A stretch of DNA of 64,000 bases, taken from the NCBI GenBank assembly GCA_003697085.1, contig RFFU01000037.1:1-64000 (forward strand), in the 5' to 3' direction. Source of the DNA: Candidatus Hydrogenedentota bacterium. GTDB lineage: Bacteria; UBA8481; J006. The notes below the pieces were generated by a model. It had not been told where the DNA came from and did no database searches. It saw only the letters and a program-made list of their open reading frames with translations. Below are positions 1 through 8,810 of the stretch, piece by piece. How positions within the stretch are numbered: the stretch's first letter is position 1; the number at the start of each line of letters is the position of its first letter. Position numbers and translations under genes: made by a program.

Positions 1-110
1 ACAACAAGCAGGATGCCGCAAGCGGGGGGACCCCTCGTTCGCTTTGAGGCGAACTCGGGATGACACCGGCGGTACTGACCGGCCCCGCAGGTTGGCAAAC
101 CCGCGCCCCA
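1..110. repeat. Dispersed intergenic repeat, family A/B fragment
   Basis: The opening of the window carries AGCAGGATGCCGC, GGGATGACACC and CCCCGCAGGTTGG strings. They recur, in the reverse orientation, at about 57.67-57.73 kb (GGAATGACAACG followed by CCCCGCAGGTTGGAGAACC). No gene is apparent here. The remaining bases up to the methyltransferase stop at 177 show nothing further. Confidence 0.6.
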
Positions 111-176
111 TCCTCCCCCCCCCTTCGCCGTCAGGATCCTCCCGGTGGCTGAAGTGGTCCGCCGGCCGAACTCAAA

Positions 177-707
177 TCAAGTTACCTGCCGTTCCATCTG
201 AAGAATCTTCTTCTTCATTTCAAGCCCCGGGCGAAATCCCCCGAGCCGTCCGTCGCTTCCAACGACGCGATGGCACGGAACGATCAACGGCACGGGATTC
301 GCCCTCAAAGCAGCGCCCACGGCCCGAGCGGCGCGCGGCTTTCCGATCCGCTCCGCCAGCCAACCGTAAGTTCGGGTCTCTCCCCAAGGAATCCGCCGGC
401 ACTCCTCCCACACCCGGCGGGAAAACACCGGCGCTTTCCCGAAATCCACCGGCAGTTCGTCGAAACACGGTCGTTCTCCACGAAGAAGCCTCCCAACCTC
501 CTCAAAGAACCGCTCGGCATACCGTCCCAACCTTCCCGATTCCTCCGATCCGATCCTTCCGTCTCCCTTCTTCCGCCCGACAACTCCCGGCGCCTCGGAC
601 GCCCGTTTGCCAAGCCGCACCTCCCGGATTCCCCCGTTTCCAATGACGAGAACGATCCTTCCCAACGCGCCGCATCGCCTGACCTTGAAAAGATATTCCC
701 TTGTCAT
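177..707 (-). CDS. ogt: Methylated-DNA--protein-cysteine methyltransferase
   Basis: Suicide DNA-repair protein that moves the alkyl group from O6-alkylguanine to its own cysteine in the cytoplasm. The acceptor motif VPCHRVV lies at about residues 143-149 (Cys145). It is preceded by the helix-turn-helix part (IPWGETRTYGWLAERIG, then RAVGAALRANP) that flips and reads the base. At 176 residues it matches the Ogt/MGMT length. It is the last gene of a four-gene minus-strand cluster, 19 bases after the ketopantoate reductase stop. The start is an ATG with only a weak purine tract (GTGAGAGA). Confidence 0.95.
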   Translation of the reverse strand: MTREYLFKVRRCGALGRIVLVIGNGGIREVRLGKRASEAPGVVGRKKGDGRIGSEESGRLGRYAERFFEEVGRLLRGERPCFDELPVDFGKAPVFSRRVWEECRRIPWGETRTYGWLAERIGKPRAARAVGAALRANPVPLIVPCHRVVGSDGRLGGFRPGLEMKKKILQMERQVT

Positions 708-726
708 TCTCTCACGCGTCCCTCGG

Positions 727-1689
727 CTATCGGGAGAGCCTCCCGACCTCGCTTTCCTTGGCTCGTTCCACCAGCCCGCGATAAAGCCGTTCGAGCGCAG
801 TGCACGTTCCTCCCCGTGCCTTGATCCTCCGCAACGGCTCGCCGACGATCGCCTCTATTTCCATCGGCCGGTTGTTGAGAAAATCGACGAGCATCGAGGG
901 GCGATAGGCTCCCATCGGATACGTCGCTTCGATATTCTTCTCGATCGCCTTCTCCGAAATCTCGATACCGTACAACCGGGCGCCGGCGACAATCTCCTCC
1001 ATCAACTCTCTTGCTAAAGCGAGTCGCTCCGGTACCGCCAATATCTGGTCCGTCGTGATACCGCCGTAAAAAACGGCCAAGCCGCTGAAGGGAATGTTCC
1101 AGATCAGTTTCAACCATTTGATCCTGGGGCCGTCCTCGTCGAGCAAGGTTTCGACTCCCGCGCGTCGAAAATCCGAAGCCGTGCTCTCCAAAATCTCTCT
1201 TTCCCGAAAGGTCGCGCTTCGAAACGGAGCCAAGCGCAGCGTTCCGGCCGAGAAATGCGTCACCTCACCCGGCGCTGTTCGTTCGGAACAGATAAACGCC
1301 GTTCCCGCCACGATCCTCTCCTCACCGAAAAACCCCGCCAGAAACTCCTCGTTTCCCAGCCCGTTTTGCAATGTCACCACCATCCGCGGAACCCGGCGGA
1401 GCCGCGGGAGGAGGTCCTCAAGCGCGGGGTTGCTCGTCGCCTTGAGCGCAATGATGAGACAATCGAGCGGAGGGAGGTCTTCCGGCTTGTCGTACGCGCA
1501 CACCCGTATCGTCAGCACCTCTCCGGCGCTACGAATCCGCAGTCCCCGGCGCCGAACGACGTCGTACTCGGAACGATAGAGGAAATGGACGTCGCCGCCG
1601 GAAGCCGCCAGTTTTCCCCCATAATAACCTCCGACCGCCCCTGCTCCGATCACTCCATAAACGAGTCCGCTCGACATGGTCTCCTTCAT
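727..1689 (-). CDS. panE: 2-dehydropantoate 2-reductase (ketopantoate reductase family)
   Basis: NADPH-dependent reduction of ketopantoate to pantoate on the way to coenzyme A. The Rossmann motif VIGAGAVGGYYG lies at about residues 13-24, the family LQNG motif near residue 100, and the catalytic-lysine segment IKWLKLIWN in the second half. The ORF runs far upstream into the methyltransferase gene. I place the start at 1689, where ATG overlaps the upstream TGA (ATGA), giving 320 residues, the usual PanE length; a second ATG four codons later is possible. Related ApbA/PanE paralogues reduce other 2-keto acids, so the exact substrate is inferred. Confidence 0.9.
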   Translation of the reverse strand: MKETMSSGLVYGVIGAGAVGGYYGGKLAASGGDVHFLYRSEYDVVRRRGLRIRSAGEVLTIRVCAYDKPEDLPPLDCLIIALKATSNPALEDLLPRLRRVPRMVVTLQNGLGNEEFLAGFFGEERIVAGTAFICSERTAPGEVTHFSAGTLRLAPFRSATFREREILESTASDFRRAGVETLLDEDGPRIKWLKLIWNIPFSGLAVFYGGITTDQILAVPERLALARELMEEIVAGARLYGIEISEKAIEKNIEATYPMGAYRPSMLVDFLNNRPMEIEAIVGEPLRRIKARGGTCTALERLYRGLVERAKESEVGRLSR

Positions 1690-2528
1690 ACGTCCTTCAC
1701 CCCGCAGACCACAAGACCGCTCGCCAAAATCCCCAGCCGGGTTCGAGAGAATCTTTCCAGAGGTTCCCCCAACCACCGCGCCGGACCGGGAAAGTATTCC
1801 TCGAGCGGCGCGGGAAGCAAATGAAAGTGAAAGAACGCGCAGTCGTTCATGCGAAAGCCCTCGCGGCGCAGGAGTTCCTCCAACTCTCTCTTCGTCGCGC
1901 GGTGATAATAAGAGGGGACCGGAGCCTTTCGCGCCTCGGACTCGTGAATTCGATTCAGAATCGTAACGGCGCGACGGCCCAGTCCCCGCCATAAGGAATG
2001 ACCCCACAACCATTCGTAGGGTTTTCTGGCAAGACAATCCCTATGGGGCATTGAAAGAATGAGGCGACCTCCGGACCTCAAAACTCGTTTCATCTCGCGC
2101 AACGCCCCGCGGTATCCCGGCAAGTATTCGAGAACTCCCGCTGCGACGACGGTGTCAAATTGCCGTGCACGAAAAGGAAGCATTTCCGCCGCGGCTCTGG
2201 CGACCACCACGGCCACCCCCTTCTTCCGCAAATGATCGCGGGCGGTCTGGAGCATCCCTTCCGCGAAATCGATCCCGATCCATTTCCCTCCCCTCTCGAC
2301 TACGTCCTCCGCCAACGCACCGGGACCGCACCCCACATCGAGCACCTTTCCCGGCTCCGGCCCCATCATCTCCAATATCCGGATTCGGCGGTAAGCCAGC
2401 CCGGGATAAGGCGCCTCTCCTCCATAGTGATACCGCCAGTACGTTTCCGCCTCCTCCTCGAAACGCTCCTGAACGGTTCGAATTATCTTCTTCCGTTCCG
2501 CCACGTCTCCGCCCGCCGTCTTTCTCAT
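1686..2528 (-). CDS. Class I SAM-dependent methyltransferase
   Basis: A 280-residue cytoplasmic methyltransferase. The SAM-binding motif VLDVGCGPG lies at residues 62-70, followed by an acidic ribose-binding stretch (IGIDFAEGM) and LREMKRVLRSGGRLILSMP (motif III region), as in ubiE/bioC-like proteins. The C-terminal half resembles lipid or glycan methyltransferases but names no substrate. The start overlaps the deacetylase stop and the end overlaps the panE start, both as ATGA, so the three genes are translationally coupled. Pairing with a polysaccharide deacetylase suggests an envelope-glycan substrate, but that is inference. Confidence 0.85.
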   Translation of the reverse strand: MRKTAGGDVAERKKIIRTVQERFEEEAETYWRYHYGGEAPYPGLAYRRIRILEMMGPEPGKVLDVGCGPGALAEDVVERGGKWIGIDFAEGMLQTARDHLRKKGVAVVVARAAAEMLPFRARQFDTVVAAGVLEYLPGYRGALREMKRVLRSGGRLILSMPHRDCLARKPYEWLWGHSLWRGLGRRAVTILNRIHESEARKAPVPSYYHRATKRELEELLRREGFRMNDCAFFHFHLLPAPLEEYFPGPARWLGEPLERFSRTRLGILASGLVVCGVKDV

Positions 2529-3550
2529 CGATCACCCTCAATCCTTTTCATCGCCGGAACCCACTTGCGAGCCAACCACCGCTCGAGATTCTCGTCCCAA
2601 TCGACACAGAGCCGAGGGATCTCCCATCTCGCCCTCGCCACGTCCTCCCCAATCGGAAGAACCTCCGGAACGGTCGTATACGCCCGCCGGTATCCGGCCT
2701 TTTCGACACCTTCAACCACCTTCTCATCATAACTGTTTCGATCTCCGAAAGGATAGGCGAAAGCCTCGATCCTTCGCCCGACCATCCCCTCCAACTCCTC
2801 GCGTGAGCCCGCCACTTCTTCTCTGAGTTCCTCTTCTTTCAGTCCTTTCAAGACGGGATGCGTCCTCGAATGCCCCCCCATCGTCACTCCCGCGGCGGCC
2901 AGTCTTCGTAATGACTTGCCTCCCAAACGCGCCGCTCCTTCCCGAGACCTTTCGCCTCCCTCCAGCAGTCCGACCACCTCGTCAAGCCGTTTGTTCCGCT
3001 CCCGCCGCACCGGAGGTTCGGCGATGTATCTCCGGCATTCGGAAAGAAATTTCCGGAGAAATCGTTCCCGATCCAGTCTCCACTTTCTCCCGAGAAATTC
3101 GACGGACTTCCCCGAAAAATACCTTGCGGCTCGCCAGAGCCGATTCTGCCAAAGTGGTTCGGTGCTCGAAGGGACAAAGAGGACTGCGGGCGCGTCCCTT
3201 TCCCGCAGAATGGGAAAAGAGACAACCCTGAAATCTTCGAACGCATCATCGAAAGTCACCAGAGCCGCCGAGGTATCTCTCCGGCCCGAAAGGATTTCCT
3301 CGACACAATCCTCTGATATCAGTTCGTATCGATCCTTGATCCACTCGAGGATCGCTCTCAAGGAATTCGCGGAACAAGTCAGCCCGGGCGGAGTTTCCTC
3401 ATACGGATCCGCCCCCTCCGTCACACGATGGAAACCCAATACCAGGAGGTGCGGGGGACATCTTCGAAGAAGTCGGTCGGCTGTCAGCAGCCGATGAACA
3501 CTTCCTTGAATCCTCCGCAGCCCTTGTTTTAATCCGCTCGAAAACATCAC
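2525..3550 (-). CDS. Polysaccharide deacetylase (NodB/CE4-like) family protein
   Basis: Metal-dependent N- or O-deacetylase fold of about 340 residues. The catalytic-base/metal region is VTFDDAFEDF (Asp101-Asp102), the metal histidines are in MGGHSRTHP (HxxxH), and a later conserved AYPFGD motif is present. There is no signal peptide, so it probably acts in the cytoplasm on a lipid-linked or nucleotide-linked glycan. It is first in a minus-strand operon with methyltransferase, panE and ogt. The start is GTG, with ATG immediately after; GAGG lies seven bases upstream of the GTG. Confidence 0.88.
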   Translation of the reverse strand: MMFSSGLKQGLRRIQGSVHRLLTADRLLRRCPPHLLVLGFHRVTEGADPYEETPPGLTCSANSLRAILEWIKDRYELISEDCVEEILSGRRDTSAALVTFDDAFEDFRVVSFPILRERDAPAVLFVPSSTEPLWQNRLWRAARYFSGKSVEFLGRKWRLDRERFLRKFLSECRRYIAEPPVRRERNKRLDEVVGLLEGGERSREGAARLGGKSLRRLAAAGVTMGGHSRTHPVLKGLKEEELREEVAGSREELEGMVGRRIEAFAYPFGDRNSYDEKVVEGVEKAGYRRAYTTVPEVLPIGEDVARARWEIPRLCVDWDENLERWLARKWVPAMKRIEGDR

Positions 3551-3578
3551 CCTTTTTCCTCAAACGAAAGGGTATTCG

Positions 3579-3607
3579 TTGCAACGCCGATTGTTAAACG
3601 CTATCAT
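3579..3607 (+). promoter_or_regulatory. Candidate sigma70 promoter of the NhaD-like gene
   Basis: TTGCAA, a 17-base spacer and TATCAT. Transcription from here would give a leader of roughly 40 bases containing AAAGGAG before the ATG at 3657. That supports 3657 rather than the upstream in-frame ATGs as the start. Prediction only. Confidence 0.5.
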
Positions 3608-3656
3608 CGAGGTAATGTTCCGAAAAAAGAGATTCTTGAAAGGAGATCCCCTTCCG

Positions 3657-5252
3657 ATGTTCGGCCGTCCTGCCTCTTCAACCTTCGGGAAGCGTTTCCG
3701 ATGCTCTTCCTCGAAAACCACTGTCGTAACCGTCGTCTTCGCCTCCGCCCTCCTTCTCCTTTCTCTTCCTTCTCCCTCCGTAACCGCGTCCCCCCTGCGG
3801 ATTTCCACGACCCAAACGACTTTAACACTAACACTCCAGACCGCCGCGGAGGAGTCTTCCGCTTCGTCCGAGGAAAAGAACACCGCTTCCCAGGAATCGG
3901 CGCCTGGGACGGAAACCGAGGGAGAAGAGCACCTGGGAGTGATCCTGCCCGCGTGGACCGTTCTGCCCTTTGCCGGCCTTCTGCTCTGCATCGCCATTTT
4001 GCCCCTCAAGGCGCCACACTGGTTCGAAAAGAACAAGAACCGCGCGATCGTGGCGGCGGCGTTCGGCTTGCCCGTCATTCTTTATCTTCTGGCATTCCAC
4101 GGCGAGGAAGGACTTCATCATATCCTTCACACGGGCGAAGAATATGTCTCCTTCATCGTGCTTCTCGCTGCGCTCTATACCATCTCAGGCGGAATCTATG
4201 TCACCGGAAATATCCTCGGCACGCCCGGTACGAATCTCGCCTTTCTCGTTGTCGGCGCGGTTTTGGCGAATTTCATAGGAACAACCGGGGCTGCGATGGT
4301 CTTGATCCGCCCCCTTTTGCGCGCGAACTCCGAGCGAAAACATACCCGGCATATCTTTATCTTCTTCATCTTCATTGTCTGTAATTGCGGCGGCCTTCTT
4401 ACTCCCCTCGGTGACCCGCCGCTCTTCCTTGGATTTCTCCGAGGGATCGACTTCTTCTGGACTCCGAAACATCTGATTCCCGAATGGATTCTGGCAAACG
4501 GTCTGATCATGGCCGTCTTCCTCGTTATGGACAACCATTACATAAAGAAGGAGGCACGGGCCGCGGTCAAAGCGGATGTCGCCGATTACGTTCCGATCGG
4601 AATCGCGGGAAAGATCAATTTTCTCTACCTGGCCGGCGTGATCGGGGCTGTGCTGGCGTCGAAACCGCTCCTGGCGGCCGGAGAAAAGATTCACTTTCCG
4701 TTCCTCCGCGAGGTTGTCATGGTCGTGATGATTCTCCTTTCGCTCAAGGCGGCTCCCGAAGGCCCCCGCAAGGCGAACCATTTTACGTGGAATGCGATTC
4801 AAGAAGTGGCCATTCTCTTCGCGGGCATCTTCGCCGCCATGATCCCGGCGCTGGCCATCCTAAAGGCCCGCGGAGGAGAACTCGGCTTGACCGAACCCTG
4901 GCATTTCTTCTGGACGACGGGAACTCTCTCCTCCTTCCTCGACAACGCCCCGACCTACCTCACCTTCCTCTCCACGGCGCAGGGGTATCTTCACATTCCC
5001 GAGGCGGCCGGAATGATGTCCACGGCCGTAACGGCGGTCGGACGAAGTCCCGCTCAGTTTCTCGAGGCTATTTCCGCCGGCGCGGTTTTTATGGGAGCCA
5101 ACTCCTATATCGGCAATGCGCCGAACTTTATGGTTAAATCGATCTGTGAGGAATCCGGAATCAAGATGCCCTCCTTTTTCGGCTATATGGCCTGGGCGGC
5201 GGTCGTTCTGATTCCCATCTTCGTTCTCACGACCTTCATCTTCTTTCGGTGA
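3657..5252 (+). CDS. NhaD-type Na+/H+ antiporter family membrane protein
   Basis: Ion-transporter (ArsB/NhaD superfamily) protein of 531 residues with about a dozen hydrophobic segments. A signal-like N-terminus and a Ser/Glu-rich linker precede the first core helix (TVLPFAGLLLCIAILPL). Characteristic stretches are GNILGTPGTNLAFLVVGAVLANFIG and CGGLLTPLGDPPLFLG, and the repeat half has FLDNAPTYLTF. Predicted to exchange Na+ (or Li+) for protons at the inner membrane. The start is the ATG at 3657, with AAAGGAG upstream. It overlaps the following hydrolase by GTGA. Confidence 0.85.
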   Translation: MFGRPASSTFGKRFRCSSSKTTVVTVVFASALLLLSLPSPSVTASPLRISTTQTTLTLTLQTAAEESSASSEEKNTASQESAPGTETEGEEHLGVILPAWTVLPFAGLLLCIAILPLKAPHWFEKNKNRAIVAAAFGLPVILYLLAFHGEEGLHHILHTGEEYVSFIVLLAALYTISGGIYVTGNILGTPGTNLAFLVVGAVLANFIGTTGAAMVLIRPLLRANSERKHTRHIFIFFIFIVCNCGGLLTPLGDPPLFLGFLRGIDFFWTPKHLIPEWILANGLIMAVFLVMDNHYIKKEARAAVKADVADYVPIGIAGKINFLYLAGVIGAVLASKPLLAAGEKIHFPFLREVVMVVMILLSLKAAPEGPRKANHFTWNAIQEVAILFAGIFAAMIPALAILKARGGELGLTEPWHFFWTTGTLSSFLDNAPTYLTFLSTAQGYLHIPEAAGMMSTAVTAVGRSPAQFLEAISAGAVFMGANSYIGNAPNFMVKSICEESGIKMPSFFGYMAWAAVVLIPIFVLTTFIFFR

Positions 5253-6484
5253 GTTCTTCCGAACAATCGGGCTTCAAAAGAAGGGGCCGAAAAATCGTCT
5301 TCCGCCTCGCCGCTGTATTCCTGAGTCTCCTTTTGCTCGGCGTTCTTGCCGAGATCTCGTTCCGCATCCTCCACCCCCGCGCTCCCGATATCTATCGCCC
5401 CAGCCCGATCCTCGGCTGGGAACACGCCCCCGGCGTAGGACCCATTAATTCCTCCGGGCTCAATATGGATCGAGAACTCGATCCCCGCTCCACGGCGCGC
5501 CGGATCTTGCTCATCGGGGACTCCTTTCTCGATAATTATCCCTTCTGGAAACGCCTTGAGTCCGCGCTCCAAAAACGCTCCCCGGACACCTCCTGGGAAG
5601 TCGTCTCTTCCGGTGTCTCCGGTTACGCTCTCGACCAATATTACCTCTGGTACGCCCATTACGGCCGGTTTCTCGTGCCTCGCCCCGCAACCGTCGTCGT
5701 CTGCGTTTTTCTCGGTAACGACTGGGCCGATATGGCGAAAGAACGCACGAACGGCGGCATCGCCAAACCCTATTTCCTCCTTCAAGATACCTCGCTCGTC
5801 CTCTTCAACTCCCCCATCGCACAACCCGAGATTAAAACGAGAGATCGGTGGAGCCCGATCGTGAAAGGCTCAATGAGAAAACTGCTGGCTTCCCGGACAG
5901 AAGTGGCTGCGTCGTCGGGAGGATTTATTCGTCGGACGCTCTATCCCGTCCATCTCTTTCTGCGAAAACATTCCCGAGCCTATTACCACTTCAAGGATCT
6001 TCTCGCGGCCGCGCTGCAATCAAAGGGGGGTATTACGGAAGAACAACGCTATGCGCCCGCCGACCTCTTTTACTTTCGCAACTACTCCTGCCTCTTCTCG
6101 ACCAAAAACGGTCAGGATGGAGAACGAATCTGGAGACTCTTCGAGGCCGTTCTGAACCGAATGAAATCGGACGTCGAGGCGGAGGGAGCGTCGTTCGCCA
6201 TCCTCCTCATCCCCCATATCTGGCAAGTCGATACGCGGGCGCAAAAACGTTTCCTTTCGCTGGCGGAACGGGAACATCTCTCCGTTGACCTCGACGCCCC
6301 TCTTTCTCGAATCGAGGAAATGGCGCGACGGAACCACTGGCGTCTCGTGAACCTCGTTTCCCCCTTCCGGGAAAGGAACGCTACCAAACCCGTCTATGAG
6401 AGCCGCGGACCGGAAGCCCATTGGAGCGAAGAAGGAATGAAAGTCGCGGTGGAAAATCTCCTCCCCGTCGTTGGAAAACTATAA
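5249..6484 (+). CDS. SGNH/GDSL-family hydrolase, membrane-anchored
   Basis: A 411-residue protein with one N-terminal membrane helix (about residues 17-36) and an extracytoplasmic SGNH domain. Block I is LLIGDSFLDN (nucleophile Ser92), block III includes VFLGNDWADM, and the catalytic His is near the C-terminus in PEAHWSEEG. Such proteins act as esterases or O-acetyl transferases/esterases on envelope glycans. The GTG start overlaps the transporter stop (GTGA). The substrate cannot be read from the sequence. It converges with, and overlaps by six bases, the next gene. Confidence 0.8.
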   Translation: MSSSEQSGFKRRGRKIVFRLAAVFLSLLLLGVLAEISFRILHPRAPDIYRPSPILGWEHAPGVGPINSSGLNMDRELDPRSTARRILLIGDSFLDNYPFWKRLESALQKRSPDTSWEVVSSGVSGYALDQYYLWYAHYGRFLVPRPATVVVCVFLGNDWADMAKERTNGGIAKPYFLLQDTSLVLFNSPIAQPEIKTRDRWSPIVKGSMRKLLASRTEVAASSGGFIRRTLYPVHLFLRKHSRAYYHFKDLLAAALQSKGGITEEQRYAPADLFYFRNYSCLFSTKNGQDGERIWRLFEAVLNRMKSDVEAEGASFAILLIPHIWQVDTRAQKRFLSLAEREHLSVDLDAPLSRIEEMARRNHWRLVNLVSPFRERNATKPVYESRGPEAHWSEEGMKVAVENLLPVVGKL

Positions 6485-7180
6485 CCTCTTGCCGCAGAGA
6501 TCGCAGAATTTCGCGTCGGGACGGGCGGCGCGATTGCAGTCGGCGCAGGCTTTCACCGGTTGAACGGACTTCTTCTCCGCCCTCGCACGGCCGGATTCCG
6601 GCGCCGAAGGCTGCTTCTTCGTGACCTTTTCTTCTTCTCTCCTCACCGGAAGATCGGCCTCCCGCTTCAAAACCTCCTCACGCGTTCCGGCACGCCGTTC
6701 CGCATCCCATTGGGCAATCCGTTTTTGAAGTTCGGGAAGGATAAGATCGAGGCTGGGGCGCGCCGAGGTGTCGCGAAGCCGATTCGAGATCGACCTCAGC
6801 ATCTGAACGGCCAGTTTCGGCTTCCGCTCGAAGAGCGCGAAAAGATCGTCCTTCTTGAGCACGATCGTCTGGACCTGGTTCAACGCCCGCGCCGAGGCGG
6901 AACGTGTCTTTTCGTTGAGCATCGCCATCTCGCCGAAAAAATCCCCAGGCCCCAAAACGGCCAGACGCTCTTGAATCGTTCCAAATTTCAGAGTGGTTGG
7001 ACCGCTGATCTCGATCTCACGATGATTCTTCAAAATCTCGACGTTGCCGGAAACGATGATGAACATCTCGTCCGTCGCCGAATCGTCCTCGAGAAAAATC
7101 ACGCTATCCGGAGGATAAGTACGGCCGAGCTTCTTGAAAAGCGTCTCCACAATCTCGCGGTCTAAAAGCAACTGTTCCAC
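6479..7180 (-). CDS. Cyclic nucleotide-binding domain protein with C-terminal zinc ribbon
   Basis: A 233-residue cytoplasmic protein. Residues about 20-130 form a Crp-type cNMP-binding domain with a canonical phosphate-binding cassette, FFGEMAMLNEKTRSASARA (about 81-99). No helix-turn-helix follows. Instead there is a charged linker and a C-terminal CxxC-x(11-13)-CxxC ribbon (CADCNRAARPDAKFCDLCG). It is therefore not a Crp transcription factor but a cNMP sensor or adaptor. The GTG start has GGAG nine bases upstream. The cassette arginine is present, so nucleotide binding is plausible; the partner is unknown. Confidence 0.82.
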   Translation of the reverse strand: MEQLLLDREIVETLFKKLGRTYPPDSVIFLEDDSATDEMFIIVSGNVEILKNHREIEISGPTTLKFGTIQERLAVLGPGDFFGEMAMLNEKTRSASARALNQVQTIVLKKDDLFALFERKPKLAVQMLRSISNRLRDTSARPSLDLILPELQKRIAQWDAERRAGTREEVLKREADLPVRREEEKVTKKQPSAPESGRARAEKKSVQPVKACADCNRAARPDAKFCDLCGKRL

Positions 7181-7234
7181 CCTCTCTCGCTCCGAGCAGC
7201 GTCCCGCGGTGGACGCTCCGCCTCCGTTCCGCCC

Positions 7235-8044
7235 CTAACCTCCAACGCTACGCAGATATTCCTCGGCCTCCCGATGCCCCTCCTTGACGGCGCGGCGCAA
7301 CGCGGTCTTACCGCTCTTGTCACGTGCATTCAGATCCGCGCCCGCTTCCACGAGCAGTTTGAGCACCTGTACGTCCCCCGCCTTCGCCGCCAGAATCAAC
7401 GGGGTCCGCCCGTCCTTGTCCCGAACTTCAAGCGCCGCACCGTGTTCCAGGAGAAATTTGACCGCGGCCGGTTGCGCCTTCCGGGCGGCAATCGCCAGCG
7501 CCGTACGGCCGTCGCGATCCTGAGCGTCGATCTTCGCTCCCGCATCCAATAACGCCTTCATCGCCTTCACACAACTGTGGCGCGCCGCCAACATCAACGG
7601 CGTTCTCCCGTCCTTGTCCCTGGCTTCGATCTTCGCCCCGCGGTCCAAAAGAAACTTCACCATCTCCGGATCGTCATACCGCGCCGCAATCGCCAAGGGC
7701 GTTCTTCCATCGTGATCGAGGCTTTCGAGATCCTTCCCTTCCCCGAGTAGTCGTGCCACCGCTTCTTTATCCCCCCGCTTCACTGCGTCGTGCAACGGCG
7801 ATGCCGGAGCCTTTGCCTTTTTCGGCACGGATGTCGAATGACCTGCGGATTCCGCCGCGCGTTCCGCCGGAGCCCGCGCGGGCTTTTCCGAGGATTTCCT
7901 CGCCTGGAGATAGAACGCAACCCCTCCCAGAATCGCCAAAACGATTAGAAAAATCACCGCGGGAAGAAGACAACCCGCCACGTTGGGACTCCGCGTTTCC
8001 AACGCCGGCGGCCCCGGCTGTCCCACTGGCCCTGATCCGTTCAT
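7235..8044 (-). CDS. Membrane-anchored ankyrin-repeat protein
   Basis: A 269-residue protein with one transmembrane helix at about residues 25-46 and a low-complexity Ala/Pro linker. Six ankyrin repeats run from about residue 82 to the end; four have the DGRTPLxxAAR consensus and about 33-residue spacing. The repeats would lie in the periplasm if the short N-terminus stays inside. It is a protein-protein interaction module with no enzymatic domain. No clear ribosome-binding site precedes the ATG at 8044. It follows the same direction as the cNMP-binding gene, with a 54-base gap. Confidence 0.85.
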   Translation of the reverse strand: MNGSGPVGQPGPPALETRSPNVAGCLLPAVIFLIVLAILGGVAFYLQARKSSEKPARAPAERAAESAGHSTSVPKKAKAPASPLHDAVKRGDKEAVARLLGEGKDLESLDHDGRTPLAIAARYDDPEMVKFLLDRGAKIEARDKDGRTPLMLAARHSCVKAMKALLDAGAKIDAQDRDGRTALAIAARKAQPAAVKFLLEHGAALEVRDKDGRTPLILAAKAGDVQVLKLLVEAGADLNARDKSGKTALRRAVKEGHREAEEYLRSVGG

Positions 8045-8145
8045 AGTTTCATTTTAAATCGGAGTTCATCGAAATGCAACCCGCTGGTTTCCCCTTTTCC
8101 CTTGTCCTGAGGGGAATATGGCAAATGTTGGGCAGGGGCGAATTT

Positions 8146-8345
8146 AGCCACACAGGCCTTCCCGGAAACGCAGGCCTGCCTGCACAAAGACCCGCACGGA
8201 GCGCGATCCCTGGGAGCGCAGGCGTCCTGCCTGCAGGTAAAGCACCACAGCGCCGTTATGGCGCGCAGTCTCTCCAGGCTGCGGCAAAACCCGAGAACAC
8301 AGACCTGCCAACAAAAATGAAGCGTCGGTTCTCCATTCACACGCA
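8146..8345. repeat. Dispersed GC-rich intergenic repeat (family A)
   Basis: This gene-free stretch (8045-8491) holds short blocks shared with other gaps: CAGGCCTGCC, GGCGTCCTGCCTGCAGG, and AAAATGAAGCGTCGGTTCTCC. The last is the reverse complement of GGAGAACCGGCGCTTCATTT at about 27.26 kb. The composition suggests degenerate copies of a dispersed repeat. Nothing coding is supported. Confidence 0.6.
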
Positions 8346-8474
8346 AATGCCCCCAGTCCACCCACGTTTATTTCTCCTTATGTACGCTGTTTCACACTCT
8401 TTTCGGCCTACCCGTGACCTTTTTCCTATATCTTTTTCAGGCTCCCTGCCTACCATTAAACCCGAAACCAAATC

Positions 8475-8484
8475 AAAGGAGGTT
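8475..8484 (+). promoter_or_regulatory. Strong Shine-Dalgarno for the double-glycine peptide
   Basis: AAAGGAGGTT is a near-perfect anti-16S match placed nine bases (measured from GGAGG) before the ATG at 8492. It selects this ATG over the upstream in-frame ATG at 8414 used by the ORF track. Confidence 0.75.
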
Positions 8485-8491
8485 CCGGGCA

Positions 8492-8644
8492 ATGTCGGAA
8501 GAGAAGGATCGGATCGAACGAACGGAGAAGGAATGCGAAAGAGGTGAGTCTATCGAGCAAAGGCAGGAGGCGGAGCTCTCGCCCGACAATCTGCGCAAGG
8601 TCGTCGGGGGGTCAGGAGTAGCAGGGCTGATCTTTTATCCCTAA
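8492..8644 (+). CDS. Small double-glycine-leader peptide (putative RiPP/bacteriocin-like precursor)
   Basis: A 50-residue ORF whose first 40 residues are very hydrophilic and end in ELSPDNLRKVVGG. That is the textbook double-glycine leader (ELSxxxLxxVxGG) cleaved by C39 peptidase/ABC exporters of class II bacteriocins and some RiPPs. The predicted core after GG is only ten residues, SGVAGLIFYP, and hydrophobic. Translation is supported by an AAAGGAGGTT Shine-Dalgarno. The gene stands alone: a divergent ankyrin gene and repeats upstream, a convergent glycosyltransferase downstream, and no exporter or modification enzyme in this window. Seen: leader motif and RBS. Inferred: export, and a signalling or antimicrobial role. 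Confidence 0.6.
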   Translation: MSEEKDRIERTEKECERGESIEQRQEAELSPDNLRKVVGGSGVAGLIFYP

Positions 8645-8810
8645 TTCGTCGGCTCGTCTCCTATTCCTAAAACAAAAATCTCTCGGCTCCACGGAGGCGC
8701 ACGCTGCGCTTCCGTGTTTTTTTCTCCCAAGATTTCGGAACGCGCTCCCTTATCCCCGCCGGAGTTCCCCCGCTTACCCCGTTCTCTCCTCAGCTTTCCC
8801 CGTTCTTTCC

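Noticed and set aside
8414-8491. Upstream extension (26 codons) of the double-glycine peptide from the ATG at 8414
   Set aside because: No Shine-Dalgarno at 8414, whereas AAAGGAGGTT is correctly spaced before the ATG at 8492.
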